The notes: generated by a model not told the origin, from the letters alone. Shown: positions 49,127 through 60,303, counted from the first letter of the stretch. The stretch: 64,000 nucleotides of DNA from Domibacillus sp. DTU_2020_1001157_1_SI_ALB_TIR_016 (GCF_032341995.1 NZ_CP135439.1:62001-126000), one strand, 5' to 3'. Translations and numbers: made by a program.

Positions 49127-49169
49127 AAAAACATGTGGTCAGAGTTCTCTGATCACATGTTTTTTTCAC
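49127..49169 (+). terminator. Terminator between rplI and dnaC
   Basis: The stem AACATGTG-TCAGAG/CTCTGA-CACATGTT is followed by a T run. Confidence 0.8.
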
Positions 49170-49182
49170 GAGGAGGGTAACA

Positions 49183-50547
49183 ATGAGCGATGTATTAACG
49201 GACCGTGTACCGCCGCAAAATATTGAAGCAGAACAGGCTGTGCTGGGGGCGATCTTTTTGGAGCCGTCCGCGTTAACAGTCGCTTCGGAAATATTAATTC
49301 CGGAAGACTTTTACCGGAATGCCCACCAGCAGATTTATTTAACGATGCTGAAGCTTAGCGACCACGGAAAAGCAGTGGACGTGGTGACGGTCACCGAAGA
49401 CCTGGCCGCTCATAAATTGATTGAAGATGTCGGCGGTATTTCGTATTTGAGTGAATTGGCGGAAGCTGTCCCAACAGCGGCTAATATTGAATATTATTCC
49501 CGCATTGTAGAAGAAAAATCGCTTCTGCGCCGATTGATCCGCACGGCGACTACCATCGCCACAGACGGGTACGAGCGTGAGAATGAAGTGGAAGGCTTGC
49601 TGAGCGAAGCGGAAAAAAGCATTATGGAAGTGGCCCAGCGGAAAAATGCGGGTGCCTTTCACAATATTAAAGACGTGCTTGTGCGCACGTATGATAATAT
49701 TGAGCTTCTTCACAACCGAAAAGGCGATGTAACCGGCATTCCAACCGGATTTGCCGAGCTGGACCGGATGACCGCAGGGTTCCAGCGAAATGATTTAATT
49801 ATTGTTGCCGCACGTCCGTCTGTCGGGAAAACGGCATTTGCTCTTAATATTGCCCAAAACGTCGCAACAAATACGGACGAAACGGTTGCGATCTTTAGTC
49901 TTGAGATGGGGGCAGAGCAGCTGGTTATGCGGATGCTCTGCGCAGAAGGAAATATTAATGCGCAAAGCCTGCGGACAGGCACCCTGACGGATGAAGACTG
50001 GCGCAAGCTGACAATGGCAATGGGCAGCTTGTCTAATTCAGGTATCTATATTGATGATACGCCGGGTGTACGCATTGGAGAAATCCGCTCCAAATGCCGC
50101 CGGCTGAAGCAGGAGCAGGGACTGGGCATGATTTTGATCGACTACCTGCAGCTCATTCAAGGGAATGGACGCTCCGGCGAAAACCGCCAGCAGGAAGTAT
50201 CGGAAATTTCCCGTTCCTTAAAAGCGCTCGCCCGTGAGCTGGAAGTGCCGGTTATTGCGCTCTCCCAGCTTTCCCGTGGCGTGGAGCAGCGGCAGGACAA
50301 GCGTCCAATGATGTCCGATATCCGGGAATCTGGATCGATTGAGCAGGATGCCGATATTGTAGCGTTCTTGTACCGGGATGATTATTACGATAAAGAAACC
50401 GAAAACAAAAATATGATCGAGATCATTATTGCCAAGCAGCGGAACGGCCCGACTGGAACAGTCGAGCTCGCTTTCGTGAAGGAATACAATAAATTCGTAA
50501 ATGTGGAACGGCGCATGGATGAAATGGGAGCGCCGCCCGGAGCATAA
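49183..50547 (+). CDS. dnaC: Replicative DNA helicase (DnaB-type)
   Basis: This hexameric helicase opens the fork; B. subtilis calls it DnaC. The 454-residue protein has the N-terminal collar (PPQNIEAEQAVLGAIFLEPSA), RecA-like motor with Walker A ARPSVGKTAFALN, GSIEQDADIVAF and the arginine-finger region. GAGGAGG precedes ATG 49183. Confidence 0.98.
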   Translation: MSDVLTDRVPPQNIEAEQAVLGAIFLEPSALTVASEILIPEDFYRNAHQQIYLTMLKLSDHGKAVDVVTVTEDLAAHKLIEDVGGISYLSELAEAVPTAANIEYYSRIVEEKSLLRRLIRTATTIATDGYERENEVEGLLSEAEKSIMEVAQRKNAGAFHNIKDVLVRTYDNIELLHNRKGDVTGIPTGFAELDRMTAGFQRNDLIIVAARPSVGKTAFALNIAQNVATNTDETVAIFSLEMGAEQLVMRMLCAEGNINAQSLRTGTLTDEDWRKLTMAMGSLSNSGIYIDDTPGVRIGEIRSKCRRLKQEQGLGMILIDYLQLIQGNGRSGENRQQEVSEISRSLKALARELEVPVIALSQLSRGVEQRQDKRPMMSDIRESGSIEQDADIVAFLYRDDYYDKETENKNMIEIIIAKQRNGPTGTVELAFVKEYNKFVNVERRMDEMGAPPGA

Positions 50548-50580
50548 AAAAAGCCAGCGATTGCTGGCTTTTTTTGTTTT
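50545..50580 (+). terminator. Terminator after dnaC
   Basis: The stem AAAGCCAGC/GCTGGCTTT runs into a T run. Confidence 0.88.
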
Positions 50581-50630
50581 TATGCGTTTTCAAGCATTCT
50601 CTCACTTGAAGCAACCGGTACTTTTGGAAT

Positions 50631-50708
50631 AAAAACGAATAAAAAAATCTGATTAAGTTTAAAATGTTCGTCTTTTAGTTTGACGGCTCCGTTTTCTGCT
50701 GGTAAAAT
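50631..50708 (+). promoter_or_regulatory. purA: purA promoter with weak PurBox-like pair
   Basis: TTGACG (50680-50685), 17 nt, TAAAAT (50703-50708) is a good promoter. Upstream, CGAAT (50636-50640) and inverted GTTCG (50666-50670) resemble a PurR PurBox pair in the usual orientation, but each box has mismatches and the spacing is about 19 nt rather than 16-17. Confidence 0.5.
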
Positions 50709-50723
50709 AAACGTGTTTGATAA

Positions 50724-52043
<1,320 letters not shown>

Positions 52044-52076
52044 ATAATAAAAAAAGCTGCCTTAAGATAGGTCAGC

Positions 52077-52110
52077 TTAAGACTGACGACTTTGTCGTCA
52101 GTCTTTTTTT
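52077..52110 (+). terminator. Terminator of purA
   Basis: A perfect 12-bp stem AAGACTGACGAC/GTCGTCAGTCTT (52079-52090 with 52094-52105) ends in seven T. Confidence 0.95.
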
Positions 52111-52170
52111 ATGAAAGTTTCGCCGCCTAAAATGGGCAGGAGACTATCAGTTCTAAAAAAAGAGCCGATA

Positions 52171-52289
52171 GGAAGCCGGTCGGACTTTACACCCCTTAGG
52201 GACAGTACGGGAGCCTCCTCGGCGCACACGCCTGCGGGATCTCCCGACTCACTGTGCATCCCGCAGGAGTCTTCGTCCGGCCGGCTTCC
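52171..52289. repeat. Nested palindromic intergenic repeat element
   Basis: Outer arms GGAAGCCGG (52171-52179) and CCGGCTTCC (52281-52289) enclose inner arms CCTGCGGGAT (52231-52240) and ATCCCGCAGG (52258-52267), with CGGGAG/CTCCCG (52208-52213 with 52241-52246) as an alternative pair. The unit is GC-rich and resembles the REP-like intergenic elements seen in several Bacillaceae genomes. Overlapping reading frames are not real genes. Confidence 0.65.
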
Positions 52290-52640
52290 CCATTTGTTTC
52301 GAAAAAGCCGCAAAGAGGCATCTTCACATACACTTTTACCGCTTTGGTGATAGGGCATGTGTTCTATTAACCTTTGCCGCCTTGCCGGCTCTCATCTGAA
52401 CTGCCGCACTTCTTGAGAAAAAAGAAACAAAGAGATACTTTTTCAAAAGATTTTATTTTTTAAGTTTTGTCCCGCTTTTTTCTATCTATCTATGTCAATG
52501 GTCCTCCCGCAAATTCTCCCTATATAAGATAAAAATGTATTATTTTGTACTTTTTTCCTTAGAATGTTTGGGGAAAGGCATGAAATTGTCGAAATTTCAC
52601 TATTTTGTTCGTTTTTTTCGACAAATATGGTGAAAATGTA
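52290..52640. other. Gene-free stretch between purA and tRNA-Asp
   Basis: After the repeat the DNA is AT-rich with no plausible gene. The only structure I see is a pair of perfect 9-base arms, TTGTCGAAA (52586-52594) and TTTCGACAA (52616-52624), 21 nt apart and just ahead of the tRNA-Asp promoter. Confidence 0.5.
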
Positions 52641-52669
52641 TTGTCACCCTTCCCCCCATATGATACTAT
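52641..52669 (+). promoter_or_regulatory. tRNA-Asp promoter
   Basis: TTGTCA (52641-52646), 17 nt, TACTAT (52664-52669), with a TG before the -10, 32 nt ahead of tRNA-Asp. Confidence 0.65.
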
Positions 52670-52701
52670 TAACAACGTTGCTGGGAAACAGCGCTAAAAT
52701 T

Positions 52702-52778
52702 GGTCCGGTAGTTCAGTTGGTTAGAATGCCTGCCTGTCACGCAGGAGGTCGCGGGTTCGAGTCCCGTCCGGACCGCCA
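52702..52778 (+). tRNA. tRNA-Asp(GUC)
   Basis: The 77-nt gene has acceptor GGTCCGG/CCGGACC, anticodon GTC in CTGTCAC, a T-arm GGTTCGAGTCC and an encoded CCA. Confidence 0.97.
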
Positions 52779-52820
52779 TTTTTACTTTACTTAAACCTAT
52801 CTATCGTTATGTTCTTGATG

Positions 52821-52876
52821 GCGGCCGTCCGCATCTTTGAATTGTCCTTCACGAAAAAACGGCCGCTGTGTTTTTT
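52821..52876 (+). terminator. Possible terminator after tRNA-Asp
   Basis: GCGGCCGT (52821-52828) pairs with ACGGCCGC (52859-52866) over a 30-nt loop, followed by TGTGTTTTTT. Confidence 0.5.
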
Positions 52877-52948
52877 GAAAATTTAGTCTTCATGCACTTC
52901 TGGCAGTAAAAACGTAATAACCTATGTATAAACATGTTGTTTAATTCC

Positions 52949-53021
52949 GGCTCAGTAGCTCAGTTGGTAGAGCAAAGGACTGAAAATCCTTGTGTCGGCG
53001 GTTCGATTCCGTCCTGAGCCA
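52949..53021 (+). tRNA. tRNA-Phe(GAA)
   Basis: The 73-nt gene has acceptor GGCTCAG/CTGAGCC, anticodon GAA in CTGAAAA and discriminator A. CCA is not encoded. Confidence 0.97.
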
Positions 53022-53023
53022 TA

Positions 53024-53064
53024 GAAAAAGCATCGCGGTGATTTCGCTCCCGTGGTGCTTTTTG
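53024..53064 (+). terminator. Terminator after tRNA-Phe
   Basis: The stem AAAAGCA-CGG/CCG-TGCTTTT with flanking A and T runs lies directly after tRNA-Phe. Confidence 0.75.
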
Positions 53065-53203
53065 TTATTTCTAACGCTTATTGCCAGATGCCGCAGTCTT
53101 CCTGCCATGGTAAAGTAAAGAAAAGCGTAAAGGGCAAAAATGTGATAAAATATAATATTTGAAGCCATCTTTTATTCTGTGAAACTAAAAGTGAGGGACA
53201 TAC

Positions 53204-53917
53204 ATGATGCAAAAGAAAATATTGGTTGTCGATGATGAAAGACCCATTGCAGATATTTTGCAGTTTAATTTAAAAAAAGAAGGATATGACGTGCAATGCG
53301 CATACGATGGCGACCAGGCAGTTGAAATGGTAGAGAACATGCAGCCGGATTTAGTGCTGCTTGACATCATGCTTCCAGGCCGTGATGGGATGGAAGTATG
53401 CCGGGAAGTGCGTAAAAAATACGAAATGCCGATTATCATGCTGACAGCGAAGGATTCCGAGATTGATAAAGTGCTTGGACTGGAACTCGGAGCGGATGAT
53501 TATGTGACAAAGCCGTTTTCTACACGTGAACTGATTGCACGGGTAAAAGCAAATCTTCGCCGCCATCAAGCAGCGCCGGCGCCAGAAGAAGAAGAAGTTG
53601 ATACAAACGAGATTGCGGTAGGGGCTTTAACGATTCATCCGGATGCCTACATCGTTTCAAAACGCGGGGAAACAATTGAGTTAACTCATCGTGAATTTGA
53701 ACTTCTTCATTACTTGGCCAAGCATATTGGACAGGTAATGACACGCGAGCACCTGCTGCAGACGGTTTGGGGATATGATTACTACGGAGATGTTAGAACA
53801 GTAGATGTAACAGTCAGACGCCTTCGTGAGAAGATTGAAGACAATCCGAGCCACCCATCCTGGATCGTAACACGAAGAGGCGTTGGCTACTATTTGCGCA
53901 ACCCTGAACAGGAGTAA
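53204..53917 (+). CDS. walR: Essential two-component response regulator WalR
   Basis: WalR (YycF) controls wall-hydrolase genes. The 237-residue protein has a receiver domain (phospho-acceptor aspartate in [13 protein letters not shown], conserved K in TKPF) and an OmpR-type winged helix ([26 protein letters not shown]). The double ATG at 53204/53207 leaves a 1-residue doubt about the start. First gene of walRKHIJ-htrA; a TATAAT lies at 53151-53156. Confidence 0.98.
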   Translation: MMQKKILVVDDERPIADILQFNLKKEGYDVQCAYDGDQAVEMVENMQPDLVLLDIMLPGRDGMEVCREVRKKYEMPIIMLTAKDSEIDKVLGLELGADDYVTKPFSTRELIARVKANLRRHQAAPAPEEEEVDTNEIAVGALTIHPDAYIVSKRGETIELTHREFELLHYLAKHIGQVMTREHLLQTVWGYDYYGDVRTVDVTVRRLREKIEDNPSHPSWIVTRRGVGYYLRNPEQE

Positions 53918-53922
53918 CGTGA

Positions 53923-55749
53923 ATGAAACGGGTAGGTTTTTTTCGTTCGATACAAATGAAATTCGTGCTGATTTATGTGCTGCTTATTTTATTTGCGATG
54001 CAGATTATCAGTGTTTATTTTGTTAATTCACTTGAAGAAAAATTCACCAATAACTTTAAAGAGTCTTTGGCGCAGCGGGTTGAATTGCTGGAATATAATG
54101 TGCGTGAAGAAATATTAAAAGAGCGGGATGAAGAGTCAAAGACGCTCGAGCAGGATGTACGCACTATTTTAGAGGATTTTTCAGCGGGTGATGTTATTGA
54201 AGTGCGGGTGATCGATGTGAACAGCCGCATTATCGGTACGTCTGATTCGAATAAACGCGACCTCGTCGGCCAGCGTATGCCGGCGGATATTTCCGTGAAA
54301 CGGGCACTGTCAGCAGGAGCCACAGAAGATAAAATGTATGTGGATGAAAACAACGGCAAGCGTGTCTGGGTACGGACTTCACCGATTTTGTCTAACAGCG
54401 AAGTGAAAGGCGCCATTTATCTCGTTGCAGATATTGAAACGGTGTACGGCCAGCTCGATGACATTAATGAAATCCTGTTTTCAGCTGCCATTTTGGCGCT
54501 GGCGATTACCGCTGTTTTAGGGATCACGCTGGCACGGACCATTACTCGGCCGATCACCGATATGAGACGGCAGGCAGTGGCGCTTGGGAAAGGGAATTTC
54601 TCCCGTAAAGTAAAAGTGTACGGGCAGGATGAAATTGGTGAACTGGCCGTTACCTTTAATAACTTAACGAAACGGCTTCAGGAAGCCCAGGCCACAACAG
54701 AAGGGGAACGGCGCAAGCTGTCATCGGTTCTTTCTTATATGACGGATGGCGTAATCGCGACCGACCGGCGCGGCCGGGTGATTTTAATTAATGAGCCGGC
54801 ATCTAAAATGCTGAATGTTTCACGTGAAACAGTTATTTCACAGCCGATTGTTTCATTGCTCAATCTGGAAGAGGACTATTCCTTTGATGATTTACTGAAT
54901 GAGCAGGATTCCGTTATTTTGGACTACAGTACGCACGACAGGCCTTATGTGCTGCGCGCGAACTTTTCGGTCATTCAAAAAGAAACAGGCTTTGTGAACG
55001 GGCTTATTACTGTTTTGCACGATATTACCGAGCAGGAAAAAATCGAAATGGAGCGCCGTGAGTTTGTAACGAACGTTTCACATGAATTGCGGACACCGCT
55101 GACAACGATGCGAAGCTACCTCGAAGCGCTTGCGGAAGGCGCCTGGCAGGACCCGGACATCGCCCCGAATTTCCTTGAGGTCACCCAGACGGAAACGGAG
55201 CGGATGATTCGGCTTGTGAACGATTTGCTGCAGCTTTCAAAGTTTGACAGCCAGGAATACAATTTAATGAAAAAGGATACTGATTTTATTGAGTTTTTCA
55301 ATAAGATTATTGACCGTTTTGAGATGACAAAATCTCAGGAAGTAACGTTCCGGCGCAAGCTGCCGCGCTATCCGATTTATGTAACGATCGATCAGGATAA
55401 GCTTACCCAGGTGATCGATAATATTATTTCCAATGCGCTGAAATATTCACCGGAAGGCGGCCTTGTTTCTTTTAAAGTAGAGGAACATGGAGATACCATT
55501 CAAGTCAGCATCAGTGACCAGGGAATGGGGATTCCGAAAAAAAGTCTGGAGCGTATTTTCGAGCGCTTTTACCGGGTAGACCGGGCCCGTTCAAGAAAAA
55601 TGGGCGGCACCGGCCTGGGGCTTGCCATTGCAAAAGAACTCATTACCGCGCACGGCGGCCACATTTGGGCGACAAGTGTGGAAGGGAAAGGGACGACGAT
55701 TTTCTTTACACTGCCGGCGGATCTTTCCGAAGAGGATGATTGGGAATGA
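53923..55749 (+). CDS. walK: Sensor histidine kinase WalK
   Basis: WalK (YycG) senses wall status at the division site and phosphorylates WalR. The 608-residue protein has a membrane segment (about 12-32), an extracellular Cache-like domain, a second membrane segment (about 184-204), HAMP, PAS (about 260-370), HisKA with VSHELRTPLTT and a GHKL ATPase with GTGLGLAIAKE. It overlaps walH by 4 nt (ATGA). A perfect parS site lies within it. Confidence 0.98.
   Translation: MKRVGFFRSIQMKFVLIYVLLILFAMQIISVYFVNSLEEKFTNNFKESLAQRVELLEYNVREEILKERDEESKTLEQDVRTILEDFSAGDVIEVRVIDVNSRIIGTSDSNKRDLVGQRMPADISVKRALSAGATEDKMYVDENNGKRVWVRTSPILSNSEVKGAIYLVADIETVYGQLDDINEILFSAAILALAITAVLGITLARTITRPITDMRRQAVALGKGNFSRKVKVYGQDEIGELAVTFNNLTKRLQEAQATTEGERRKLSSVLSYMTDGVIATDRRGRVILINEPASKMLNVSRETVISQPIVSLLNLEEDYSFDDLLNEQDSVILDYSTHDRPYVLRANFSVIQKETGFVNGLITVLHDITEQEKIEMERREFVTNVSHELRTPLTTMRSYLEALAEGAWQDPDIAPNFLEVTQTETERMIRLVNDLLQLSKFDSQEYNLMKKDTDFIEFFNKIIDRFEMTKSQEVTFRRKLPRYPIYVTIDQDKLTQVIDNIISNALKYSPEGGLVSFKVEEHGDTIQVSISDQGMGIPKKSLERIFERFYRVDRARSRKMGGTGLGLAIAKELITAHGGHIWATSVEGKGTTIFFTLPADLSEEDDWE
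54816..54831. other. parS: parS site inside walK
   Basis: The 16-mer is a perfect match to the Spo0J-binding consensus TGTTTCACGTGAAACA, about 32 kb to the right of oriC. Confidence 0.93.
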
Positions 55750-57092
55750 ACTATGAAAAAATCAAATCAGCAGCGCTTGCGCTGCTGGTCTTGATCAGTC
55801 TGGCGTTTACATGGGGCATTTGGAACTACCAGCCTTCCTATCAAACCATTGCAGATAGTGCGGATGAAAATATCGTAACAGAAGTGGAAATAGGCGAGGA
55901 GCGCAAACTTTCTGATTTATTAAAGCCTTCCCGTCTGATCTCTCATCAGGAGGGGAGCCACTATGGAACCATTGCCAAGCAGGATTTGGACTGGGTGATG
56001 AAGGAAATGAGGGAATGGACGTTTATGGAGCCTGAAAACATATCCAATTCCTTAAGCGAAGCGGAATTTTCGAAGCTCCTGTCGAGTAATTCACATGTGG
56101 AACTGTTTTTTTCTTCGCCTATCCCATTCAATACATTTAAAACGATGGTTTCATTTAATGATAAAACCGTTCCAAATGCGGTATTTAACCGAATCGTTAT
56201 TACGGAAGCAGAGCAAAAAAACAAAGCGTTTGTTTATTTTGTTTCGGTTAAAGAAAGGCTTGTGTTCAAAAGTGAGGTTCAAACGGGATCTTTGCGCGAA
56301 TTTAAGCAGCGCTATGTAGAAAACCATGACCGTCTGGAGCCATACATCTCTTATCAAGTTCCTGATGGTGCTCGTTTATACGTGCGCAAAGAGCCGCCTG
56401 TTTTAACCGTTCAAAGCTATTTGCCAGAGCAGATTGACGCAGATACGTTTAAACGGGCGCTTTTTAATGATCCAAGCTACGTACAGCGGAGTTCAAGCGG
56501 CGCAGGAGAGGGATATACAACAGACGGAACGAGCTTTATGCGAATCAACAGCAGTACGGGTACAGTCCGATATGTAAATCCGTCTGTTGTAACTGAACCG
56601 GTGCCGCTGGACCAGCTCATTGAAAAAAGCATTGATTTTGTAAACGAGCACCATGGCTGGGTAGACAGCTACCGCCTGTTTCAAACAAAACCAGGGTCAA
56701 CAGAAATCAGCTATCGTTTGTTTCTAGGAGACTTCCCCGTGTTTAGTCCACAGGGAATGGCCAGCATGACGGAGCTTTCACAAATTTGGGGCCGGGAACG
56801 CATTTATCAATACGACCGTTCTTCTTTTATTGTGGAGCTGGACAAACCGTTTCCTTCAGGAACAGGAACTGTAGAACTAAAAAGCGGCCAGGAAGCACTC
56901 AATGAAGTATTGAAGCTGGAAACAGTAAATCCAAAGCTGTTGACAGATATGCGGATTGGATATGAAATGACCGTAAAACAGGAATCACCAAAAGTAGTGG
57001 TGGCATTCGAACCATTCTGGTACTACCAGTATAACGGTACTTGGCAAAAGCTTGTCACGGACGAAGGAGGACGATTGGATGGATTGGAGTAA
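55746..57092 (+). CDS. walH: Two-component system activity regulator WalH (YycH)
   Basis: WalH is a membrane-anchored extracellular regulator of WalK. The 448-residue protein has one N-terminal membrane helix (about 8-27) and an extracellular YycH domain. The in-frame TTG 55740 is less likely than ATG 55746, which overlaps the walK stop. Its 3' end overlaps walI by 14 nt. Confidence 0.94.
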   Translation: MNYEKIKSAALALLVLISLAFTWGIWNYQPSYQTIADSADENIVTEVEIGEERKLSDLLKPSRLISHQEGSHYGTIAKQDLDWVMKEMREWTFMEPENISNSLSEAEFSKLLSSNSHVELFFSSPIPFNTFKTMVSFNDKTVPNAVFNRIVITEAEQKNKAFVYFVSVKERLVFKSEVQTGSLREFKQRYVENHDRLEPYISYQVPDGARLYVRKEPPVLTVQSYLPEQIDADTFKRALFNDPSYVQRSSSGAGEGYTTDGTSFMRINSSTGTVRYVNPSVVTEPVPLDQLIEKSIDFVNEHHGWVDSYRLFQTKPGSTEISYRLFLGDFPVFSPQGMASMTELSQIWGRERIYQYDRSSFIVELDKPFPSGTGTVELKSGQEALNEVLKLETVNPKLLTDMRIGYEMTVKQESPKVVVAFEPFWYYQYNGTWQKLVTDEGGRLDGLE

Positions 57093-57900
57093 AACAAAAA
57101 CCATTTTTATCGCCGTGTTTCTCGTCCTGGATATTTTTCTGGCCGTAATGTTTTTTAATAAGTACAGTACTTCCCGGTTTGAAGTGATCGAGAAAACATC
57201 CATTGAACAAAGGCTTCAAGACGATGGCGTTAAATATGAGGAAATGCCTGATGACTCGGGTGAACGCTCCATGATCGTCGCAAAACCAAAAACATTTACA
57301 GAGAAAGAGCTGTTTTTTTTAACGAAACAAAAATGGGCGATTGAAAAAAATGGAACGGAAATTGTCAGCCTGCTCGAAGAACCATATGAAACCGATGGAG
57401 CAGCACGCAGCAAATTAAATGCCTTTGTGAAAAACAATGTGCTGCATGGCGAGGAATATGTTTATTGGAAACGAAATCAAGAAGCCAACACCGTCATCTA
57501 CTATCAGAAAATTGCCGGTAAAAAACTGTTTGAAAATACAGCAGGCATGCTGACTGTGCAGTTGAATGACGATAAAGATATTGTGAGCTATTCTCAAACG
57601 ATGCTTTCAAGTGTCGATGAAAACCGGAATAAGGAAACGATTCTGCCTGCGCTGCAGGCCATTGATTCGCTTTATAAAAATGGCCTTATTCAGCTCGACA
57701 GTGAAATCAGCGACGCAGAACTCGGATACTATACCGTTGTGCGAGTTGATGAGTCTCAGCAAATAGAGCTCGACGAATCGAAGGTACAGCAGGTGCTGTC
57801 ACCGACCTGGTATTTTCAGCTTAAAAAAGGTGACAAAACCGAAGAAGTATATGTAAATGCGTTTGACGGATCGATTAATCCACAGCAAAAAGAATCGTAG
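57079..57900 (+). CDS. walI: Two-component system regulator WalI (YycI)
   Basis: WalI acts with WalH on WalK in the membrane. The 273-residue protein has one N-terminal membrane helix ([20 protein letters not shown]) and an extracellular YycI domain. AAGGAGG is spaced 8 nt from ATG 57079, inside the end of walH; the upstream GTG frame extension is rejected. Confidence 0.94.
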   Translation: MDWSKTKTIFIAVFLVLDIFLAVMFFNKYSTSRFEVIEKTSIEQRLQDDGVKYEEMPDDSGERSMIVAKPKTFTEKELFFLTKQKWAIEKNGTEIVSLLEEPYETDGAARSKLNAFVKNNVLHGEEYVYWKRNQEANTVIYYQKIAGKKLFENTAGMLTVQLNDDKDIVSYSQTMLSSVDENRNKETILPALQAIDSLYKNGLIQLDSEISDAELGYYTVVRVDESQQIELDESKVQQVLSPTWYFQLKKGDKTEEVYVNAFDGSINPQQKES

Positions 57901-57922
57901 CAATCTAACTGGAGTGAACAGC

Positions 57923-58717
57923 ATGACAATGCAATTTAGTGTACTGGCAAGCGGAAGCACTGGCAATGCGGTTTTCGTGGAATCAGACGGCCATTCCTTT
58001 CTTGTGGATGCCGGCCTTTCCGGCAAAAAGATGGAAGAGCTTTTTTCATCGATTGAGCGCAAGATAGCCGATTTATCGGGCATCTTTGTTACCCATGAAC
58101 ATAGCGACCATATTAAAGGACTTGGCGTGCTGGCGAGAAAATACAAGCTGCCGGTTTACGCAAACCAAAAAACATGGCAGGCAATGGACCGGCTGACCGG
58201 TACAATTGACGACAGCCAGAAATTTGTCTTTGAAACGGAAACAGTGAAAACATTCGGCGCTGTGGATATTGAATCTTTCGGTGTTTCACATGACGCGGCC
58301 GAGCCGATGTTTTATATTTTCCACAATAACGGCAAAAAGCTTGTTTTGATCACGGATACGGGATACGTAAGTGATCGGATGAAAGGGCTTATTTCCAATG
58401 CTGATGCATACGTTTTTGAAAGCAATCATGATGTCGGAATGCTTCGAATGGGCCGCTATCCCTGGAGCGTTAAGCAGCGCATTTTAAGCGATGTAGGACA
58501 TGTATCAAACGAAGATGCGGCGCTTGCGATGACAGATGTGATCGGCCCGCAGACAAAGCGTATTTATCTAGCACATTTAAGTGCAGATAATAATATGAAG
58601 GAACTTGCAAAAATGAGTGTCACGCAGACGCTTGAACAAAAAGAAACAGGGGTCGGCCATCGGTTTCACCTGTATGACACGGACCCGAAAGTGCCAACAC
58701 CGCTTGCAGTTATTTAA
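57923..58717 (+). CDS. walJ: Metallo-beta-lactamase fold protein WalJ (YycJ)
   Basis: The 264-residue protein has the metal motif [10 protein letters not shown], further His/Asp ligands (GVSHDA, ITDTGY, LAHLS) and belongs to the metal-dependent hydrolase family whose Bacillus member affects the coordination of replication with division or mutation avoidance. Biochemical activity is probably nucleic-acid hydrolysis. The frame opens at 57857, but GGAGTG precedes ATG 57923 and [15 protein letters not shown] is the family start. Confidence 0.95.
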   Translation: MTMQFSVLASGSTGNAVFVESDGHSFLVDAGLSGKKMEELFSSIERKIADLSGIFVTHEHSDHIKGLGVLARKYKLPVYANQKTWQAMDRLTGTIDDSQKFVFETETVKTFGAVDIESFGVSHDAAEPMFYIFHNNGKKLVLITDTGYVSDRMKGLISNADAYVFESNHDVGMLRMGRYPWSVKQRILSDVGHVSNEDAALAMTDVIGPQTKRIYLAHLSADNNMKELAKMSVTQTLEQKETGVGHRFHLYDTDPKVPTPLAVI

Positions 58718-58718
58718 T

Positions 58719-58755
58719 CCACACCCGTGGCAGACAGCTGCGGGCTTTTTTTTGC
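58719..58755 (+). terminator. Terminator after walJ
   Basis: A stem of CCCG-GCAG/CTGC-GGG is followed by eight T. Confidence 0.7.
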
Positions 58756-58817
58756 CAGCTTTTGATTTCTTTCAAACTTTTCTATTTGCCCGTTATACAC
58801 AGCAGGCGGCATATGAG

Positions 58818-58847
58818 TTGCCCTTCTTTTTGGCAAAAGCGTATAAT
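58818..58847 (+). promoter_or_regulatory. htrA promoter
   Basis: TTGCCC (58818-58823), 18 nt, TATAAT (58842-58847), 60 nt before the gene. A terminator separates htrA from walJ, so it has its own transcript. Confidence 0.65.
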
Positions 58848-58906
58848 TTTTTAGAATAGATGAGAGAAATGGTGAAACAATAAGTTGGCAGAAAGGATGA
58901 ATCGTA

Positions 58907-60109
58907 TTGGGCTATTATGATGAAGGGCGCACAGGAAGAAACAAGCGAAGCGGCAAAGGCGGCTACTTTTTATCAGGACTTGCCGGTGTGGTGATCGGGG
59001 CTGGTCTTGTAGTCGGCACGCTTCCATCTATTGTGGAGTATCAAAACAAAGAAGGCGTTTCTGTTTCTGAGAATGAGTCTGTCCAAAATGAAAACGCGGA
59101 GCAGGTATCACTTGATGTGACAACGGACGTAACGAAAGCTGTGGATAAAGCCAAAGACACGGTAGTCGGGATCACCAATATCCAGGCTTCTATGGACTTT
59201 TTTGGATCAGAATCTGGTCCTCAGGAAGCTGGAAGCGGCAGTGGTGTCATTTATAAAAAAAGCGATGATACGGCTTTTATTGTGACGAACTATCACGTTA
59301 TCGAAGGTGCTCAGCAGCTTGAAGTAACCTTGGCGGACGGCACAAAAGAACCGGCAGAACTGCTTGGCGGCGACGTATGGACGGATCTTGCCGTTTTAAC
59401 AATTAAAGGCGCCAATGTGAAAAAAACGGCCGAATTCGGGGATTCAGAAGCGCTAAAAATCGGTGAACCAGTCATTGCGATTGGGAATCCGCTTGGACTT
59501 GAATTTTCCGGGTCTGTTACACAAGGGGTTGTGTCAGGACTAGAGCGGGCTATTCCCGTTGATTTAAATGGAGACATGGTGAATGACTGGCAGGCAGAAG
59601 TCCTGCAGACAGATGCAGCGATTAATCCCGGCAACAGCGGCGGCGCGCTGGTTAATATTGCAGGCCAGGTTATTGGGATCAACTCTATGAAAATTGCCGA
59701 GAGTGCAGTGGAAGGCATTGGCTTGTCCATTCCGATTGATACGGCTTTGCCTATTATCAAAGACCTTGAATCATATGGTGAAGTAAAGCGTCCGGCAATG
59801 GGTGTTACCCTGCAGAATGTAAACGAACTGCCATCTTATCATCAGGAAGAAACATTAAAGCTGCCTAAAGATATTAAAGAAGGCGTCATTATTGAGCAGG
59901 TGTTAACAAATTCTCCGGCAGCAAAAGCGGGTATGCAGGAGTATGATGTGATCACAGCTCTTGACGGCAAGCCTGTTCAGGATGTTATTGCCCTGCGCAA
60001 ATATATGTACAACAATAAAAAAGAGGGCGACACTGTAAACGTAACCTACTATCGTGATGGAAAGCAGCGGGAAACAAAGATGACGCTCGTTGCGGAGAGT
60101 GATTTGTAA
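58907..60109 (+). CDS. htrC: HtrA-type membrane serine protease (YycK)
   Basis: The 400-residue protein has a cytoplasmic N-terminus, one membrane helix (about 20-40), a trypsin-like domain with triad H130 (TNYH), D160 (WTD) and S244 (PGNSGG), and a C-terminal PDZ domain (about 285-390). HtrA proteases degrade or hold misfolded extracytoplasmic proteins. It starts at TTG 58907 behind AAGGATG. It follows walJ, as in Bacillus, and its stop overlaps the next small gene. Confidence 0.95.
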   Translation: MGYYDEGRTGRNKRSGKGGYFLSGLAGVVIGAGLVVGTLPSIVEYQNKEGVSVSENESVQNENAEQVSLDVTTDVTKAVDKAKDTVVGITNIQASMDFFGSESGPQEAGSGSGVIYKKSDDTAFIVTNYHVIEGAQQLEVTLADGTKEPAELLGGDVWTDLAVLTIKGANVKKTAEFGDSEALKIGEPVIAIGNPLGLEFSGSVTQGVVSGLERAIPVDLNGDMVNDWQAEVLQTDAAINPGNSGGALVNIAGQVIGINSMKIAESAVEGIGLSIPIDTALPIIKDLESYGEVKRPAMGVTLQNVNELPSYHQEETLKLPKDIKEGVIIEQVLTNSPAAKAGMQEYDVITALDGKPVQDVIALRKYMYNNKKEGDTVNVTYYRDGKQRETKMTLVAESDL

Positions 60110-60267
60110 TGGAGAAAAAAGAAATAACGTGCTGTCTGGAGCACGTGGAACTGGCGCTTGATATAGCCGTGGATGAATGGGAAACGGCGCCGGTTATGCA
60201 AAAAGCAGAAGAACCTGCATCCTGCGAATTTTGTCAAAACGTGGCTCTATATGTTGTGGGTAGCTAA
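60109..60267 (+). CDS. CxxH/CxxC small protein
   Basis: This 52-residue gene starts in a TAATG overlap with htrA. It contains C-L-E-H near the N-terminus and C-E-F-C near the C-terminus, the pattern of a small Bacillus family named after these motifs, which always follows htrA here. A metal site is likely; function unknown. Confidence 0.85.
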   Translation: MEKKEITCCLEHVELALDIAVDEWETAPVMQKAEEPASCEFCQNVALYVVGS

Positions 60268-60303
60268 TCGTTGCCCTCAAAATGTGGATTAATTCTGTGG
60301 GTA

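Noticed and set aside
52098..52358. Overlapping open frames on both strands after purA
   Set aside because: They arise from the GC-rich palindromic repeat; there is no ribosome site, and no family resemblance.
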